DNA from: Leptospira koniambonensis | GTDB taxonomy: Bacteria > Spirochaetota > Leptospiria > Leptospirales > Leptospiraceae | Assembly: GCF_004769555.1 (NCBI RefSeq) | Contig: NZ_RQFY01000004.1 | Location: forward strand, 1,872,001-1,936,000 | Length of the DNA stretch: 64,000 nucleotides | Direction: 5' to 3' | In this document: piece after piece, positions 61,255-64,000 of the stretch | Numbering within the stretch: the first letter of the stretch is position 1 | Layout: each line of letters opens with the position of its first letter | Made by a program: the position numbers and the translations under genes | The notes under the pieces: generated by a model | What the model saw: only the letters and a program-made list of their open reading frames with translations | Told to the model about the DNA's origin: nothing | The model's database searches: none

Positions 61255-64000
61255 TTAATTCTTTGTATAAGCAGTCGTGGTATTTGTCCACCAAGACCAT
61301 TCTACCTTCCAGATGAACGCATAAGAGGTCGCAGTAAACGTTCGAATAATCCCTGAATTTGAATAAATTGGAGTCGGGGGAGTTTCGTTTTTACAAAAAT
61401 TCATAGCGTCTTCATACAACGAAGCGGAAGGAGATTGGCAATACATAGTCGTGAGCCATGGCGAAATTAACGTTTCCTTCTGTCTTAAATAGAATTTAGC
61501 GTATCCATATGGTTTATATCCATTTCCATAACAACGTGGGTCCCAGGGATTTGTAAGCAGATTTCCTGTGCAATCACTTGTATATGCCCCTGCATCTATT
61601 ACGGGTTTTTGTATCCAATTAGCAGCTGCAGTAGAAGGGACCCCAGGTAATTCGGAGCTTGTTGGATTCGGTTTGTATTTTGCAGCGTCTTTCATTGGCA
61701 CGAGTAATTTTCCAGATTCTAAAACTTGGTTAAAATACTTAGCACTGACTGTAAGTTGTGTTGTGTCAGTTCTAGAGGAACCTTGGCATGTGCCAGGCGA
61801 ATCTGTAATGGAAAATTCTATCGTGTAATTTCCCGGAACATCAGGAGTGAATTTTATAACGCTAGATGTAGAATCTGTAATTTGAAAATTTGCATTTGAT
61901 CCTACAGGTTTACTGATCCATCTCCAACTTCTAACGTATGTATTCGGATTCACCGAACAAGAAGTCATATTTGGATCGAAACTTCCCCTTGATGAAATTG
62001 TGGTTTCTCGATTCACTCGAATATTTTGAGGCAAATTATTATCAGAAGAATTTGTAATTTCTAATAATGCAACAGGAGGATCGTTTGAATTTTGTTCTGC
62101 AACCGTTGCAAAAGAAGTAACTGTTTCTGGGAGCGAGATTGTTTGTACGCTTGATGAGTTTAACTGGCCCGTCCCTGGATCTATCAGGAATGAATTTATT
62201 TTTGATCCAACTGAGTATAAATATCTTCCTGATTTTTCTGCGAAAACACCTATGTTCCAATCGGTAACAGAAAGTCTTTGCAAGACAGTTCCAGCTGCCG
62301 AGGGGTTCGGTAAATTCAAAACGGTGATTTCATTCTGGTTTTCTATTTCAGCCCAGCCCGACACATAAACGGCTTTTCCAGTTGCAGATCCACTTACTCC
62401 GAGTGCAAAAGTATTAACGGTTGGTGCTTGATTGAATCCGCTGACGGATTGTCCAGTTAGTGGAGCAAACACTACTGAAGAAGCTGATTTTAATCCAGTT
62501 TCCGACTCGGTTGAAAGAGAGTTTGGACTTACAATGAACATTGTATTTCCATTGCCCAGGTAATCAAAGGCATAAGGGGCAGCAGAATTTAGTAATGAAA
62601 AAACAGTTTGTGTTGTTGAAATTCTACCATTTAAAGGGTTTATTAAGAAATTTTTAATGCTTCCGTAGGTAGATTGTGAATCTCCCGTTGCCCAAATATA
62701 GCTAATCATACTACCATTTGGGCTCACTTTTAATCTAGAACCTGTATCCCCTATGCTTGGCGTTGGAAGGAATGTTTGATCAAGAACAATTGTCTCCAGA
62801 GTTCTGTTTAAATTCCATTTTAAGATACTGAAAGCAGATGGATTACTTTTATATCCTGCAGCATATATATAAGATCCGGTAGGATCCATTGTCAATCCAT
62901 ACACTGAATCTAAGAGTGTGCTTGAAACATAATATGAATATACTGTTACCAAACTTCCGTTGGCTCGGTTTATTTTTGCCAATACTAGATTTTTTGTCTG
63001 CGTATAGTATATTAAAACGTAACTTCCCAATGGATCGGCTGTTAAAATAGTCGGTATATTTCCTGAAATAAATGTATTACTATTTTCTAAAGCACCAGTG
63101 AAAGGATTTATTGAATATGATAAAACCTTGTTTGCACTGGTTTGAGTTGCGTAAACAAATTTTGCGAGTTTAATTCCATCTAACTGGTATGATGCTGGAG
63201 TATATGGATCGCTAACGTTTCCTGCGGCATCTTTGGTCCAAAGATATAAATTGTAAGAACCACTTTTTGAAAATTCTTTGAAATTTGGTTTTATCGCAGA
63301 CCATTCACTAAAGTAAGAAAGTGGTTTTTCATTTGTTGATGTAAGCGCCCAGCCGGTAACGGATACGTTATCGGTAGCATTTGCATCGAAAGTCATATAT
63401 GGATATGTTGTAGGAGTTGATCCAGTATATTGAAATTGTGTAACAATCGGTTTTTGAGAGTCTGCGTTACTTGGATCAGTTCCATTAATTAATTCGATTG
63501 CATCCGATAGACCATCTCCATCCGTATCCGCAGCTGTCTCAAGAGAAACTCTAGAAACACCACCAAACAAATCGGACAGGTCCGTACTTATTTCAGTCAG
63601 ATCTGAAAGTCCGTCTCCGTCTGTATCTGTTCCGGTTTGCAATTGTACGGTAGCTAAGCCATCGTAATTGCCATTATTATCCAAAGCAAAAACAGAATAG
63701 TAATAACTGGCTCCGTTTATTAATCCTGTATCAGTGAATGCTTGATTATGGGGAGAGGAGCCGGATGGAGCTTCGCCAGATCCAGGTGTTAAAGGAGGAA
63801 ATAGAGGACTTCTTCGAACAAGTATATTTGTCGCTTTTGGATTATCCGGATTTTGCCAAACCAGTGTTGCTGAATTTTGACCTGGTAGAATTTTCAAATT
63901 TGTTACCTTTTTAGGAAGATTAAAACTACCTGGATTCGAGCATAATAATGAGGAAGGTACGGATCTTCCTTCTGTTCCAATAGGTTTTATAATTACCCAA
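61255..64000 (-). CDS. Large multidomain surface protein (FnIII, TSP3-type repeats, propeller, PKD); N-terminus outside window
   Basis: The frame is open to the right edge, so the gene is partial; the visible part is about 915 aa. From the N-terminal side: a fibronectin-III-like strand set (VTNLKILPGQNSATLVWQNP), two calcium-binding DTDGDGLSD-type repeats, a long region like a seven-bladed lactonase-type propeller (VLSYSINPFTGAL, DPTGSYIYAAGYK), and a PKD-like domain (FTPDVPGNYTIEFSITDS). Such modular proteins are typical exported adhesin or surface proteins of Leptospira. No signal peptide is visible within the window. Confidence 0.7.
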   Translation of the reverse strand, partial: WVIIKPIGTEGRSVPSSLLCSNPGSFNLPKKVTNLKILPGQNSATLVWQNPDNPKATNILVRRSPLFPPLTPGSGEAPSGSSPHNQAFTDTGLINGASYYYSVFALDNNGNYDGLATVQLQTGTDTDGDGLSDLTEISTDLSDLFGGVSRVSLETAADTDGDGLSDAIELINGTDPSNADSQKPIVTQFQYTGSTPTTYPYMTFDANATDNVSVTGWALTSTNEKPLSYFSEWSAIKPNFKEFSKSGSYNLYLWTKDAAGNVSDPYTPASYQLDGIKLAKFVYATQTSANKVLSYSINPFTGALENSNTFISGNIPTILTADPLGSYVLIYYTQTKNLVLAKINRANGSLVTVYSYYVSSTLLDSVYGLTMDPTGSYIYAAGYKSNPSAFSILKWNLNRTLETIVLDQTFLPTPSIGDTGSRLKVSPNGSMISYIWATGDSQSTYGSIKNFLINPLNGRISTTQTVFSLLNSAAPYAFDYLGNGNTMFIVSPNSLSTESETGLKSASSVVFAPLTGQSVSGFNQAPTVNTFALGVSGSATGKAVYVSGWAEIENQNEITVLNLPNPSAAGTVLQRLSVTDWNIGVFAEKSGRYLYSVGSKINSFLIDPGTGQLNSSSVQTISLPETVTSFATVAEQNSNDPPVALLEITNSSDNNLPQNIRVNRETTISSRGSFDPNMTSCSVNPNTYVRSWRWISKPVGSNANFQITDSTSSVIKFTPDVPGNYTIEFSITDSPGTCQGSSRTDTTQLTVSAKYFNQVLESGKLLVPMKDAAKYKPNPTSSELPGVPSTAAANWIQKPVIDAGAYTSDCTGNLLTNPWDPRCYGNGYKPYGYAKFYLRQKETLISPWLTTMYCQSPSASLYEDAMNFCKNETPPTPIYSNSGIIRTFTATSYAFIWKVEWSWWTNTTTAYTKN

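Overview
The window looks like chromosomal DNA from a spirochete of the genus Leptospira. It is AT-rich and rich in lipoproteins with spirochete-style lipoboxes. It carries a 7TM-DISM histidine kinase, class III cyclase, SpoIIE-type phosphatases and MBOAT/SGNH pairs, and a 23S rRNA 3' fragment that resembles Leptospira 23S as I remember it. The genus call is inference; the species is not determined. An intermediate or saprophytic clade is possible because a type I-E CRISPR-Cas system and a bacterial Pnkp/Hen1 RNA-repair pair are present.

Region 1 (1-9.6 kb) is an accessory, defence-like island. A minus-strand type I-E cas operon runs cas3-cse1-cse2-cas7-cas5-cas6e, and cas6e is cut by the left edge. 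cas1, cas2 and any CRISPR array would lie outside the window. A small cysteine-dependent protein phosphatase gene sits 34 bp upstream of cas3 on the same strand, as if it were the first gene of the operon. Divergent from it is an unusual fusion of a DUF1016 (YhcG-type) N-terminal domain to a staphylococcal-nuclease domain in place of the usual PDDEXK nuclease. The island ends at GC-rich repeats and a broken 3' fragment of a 23S rRNA gene interrupted by one of those repeats.

Region 2 (9.6-20.4 kb) holds a six-repeat kelch lipoprotein, an ArsR-SRPBCC-hydrolase operon with two operator-like palindromes at the regulator start, an ankyrin protein, a beta-lactamase-fold serine hydrolase with a small membrane partner, a large membrane SpoIIE phosphatase with TPRs, and a divergent NmrA-type reductase / AraC regulator pair.

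Region 3 (20.5-38.2 kb) starts with hen1-pnkp (RNA 3'-end methylation plus kinase/phosphatase/ligase), followed by a second SpoIIE phosphatase paralogous to the first. Next come an ABC-2 exporter, recQ convergent with a 7TM-DISM kinase, an epimerase, an ArsR regulator with two mirror-image operators, a split outer-membrane protein and a beta-carbonic anhydrase.

Region 4 (38.4-50.9 kb) holds a lipoprotein, a periplasmic redox operon (di-haem peroxidase, Tat-type phosphoesterase, cytochrome c, lipoprotein), a metQNI methionine importer, an SGNH/MBOAT O-acylation pair, and a cyclase / ATP-grasp / DinB operon.

Region 5 (50.9-64 kb) is largely envelope transport. A pstSCAB phosphate importer is preceded by a porin-lipoprotein pair with Pho-box-like repeats. 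Then come an MFS transporter and an ExbB-ExbD-ExbD-TonB energy-transduction operon. The right edge cuts a large multidomain surface protein. Most genes from about 42.9 kb to the right end are on the minus strand.
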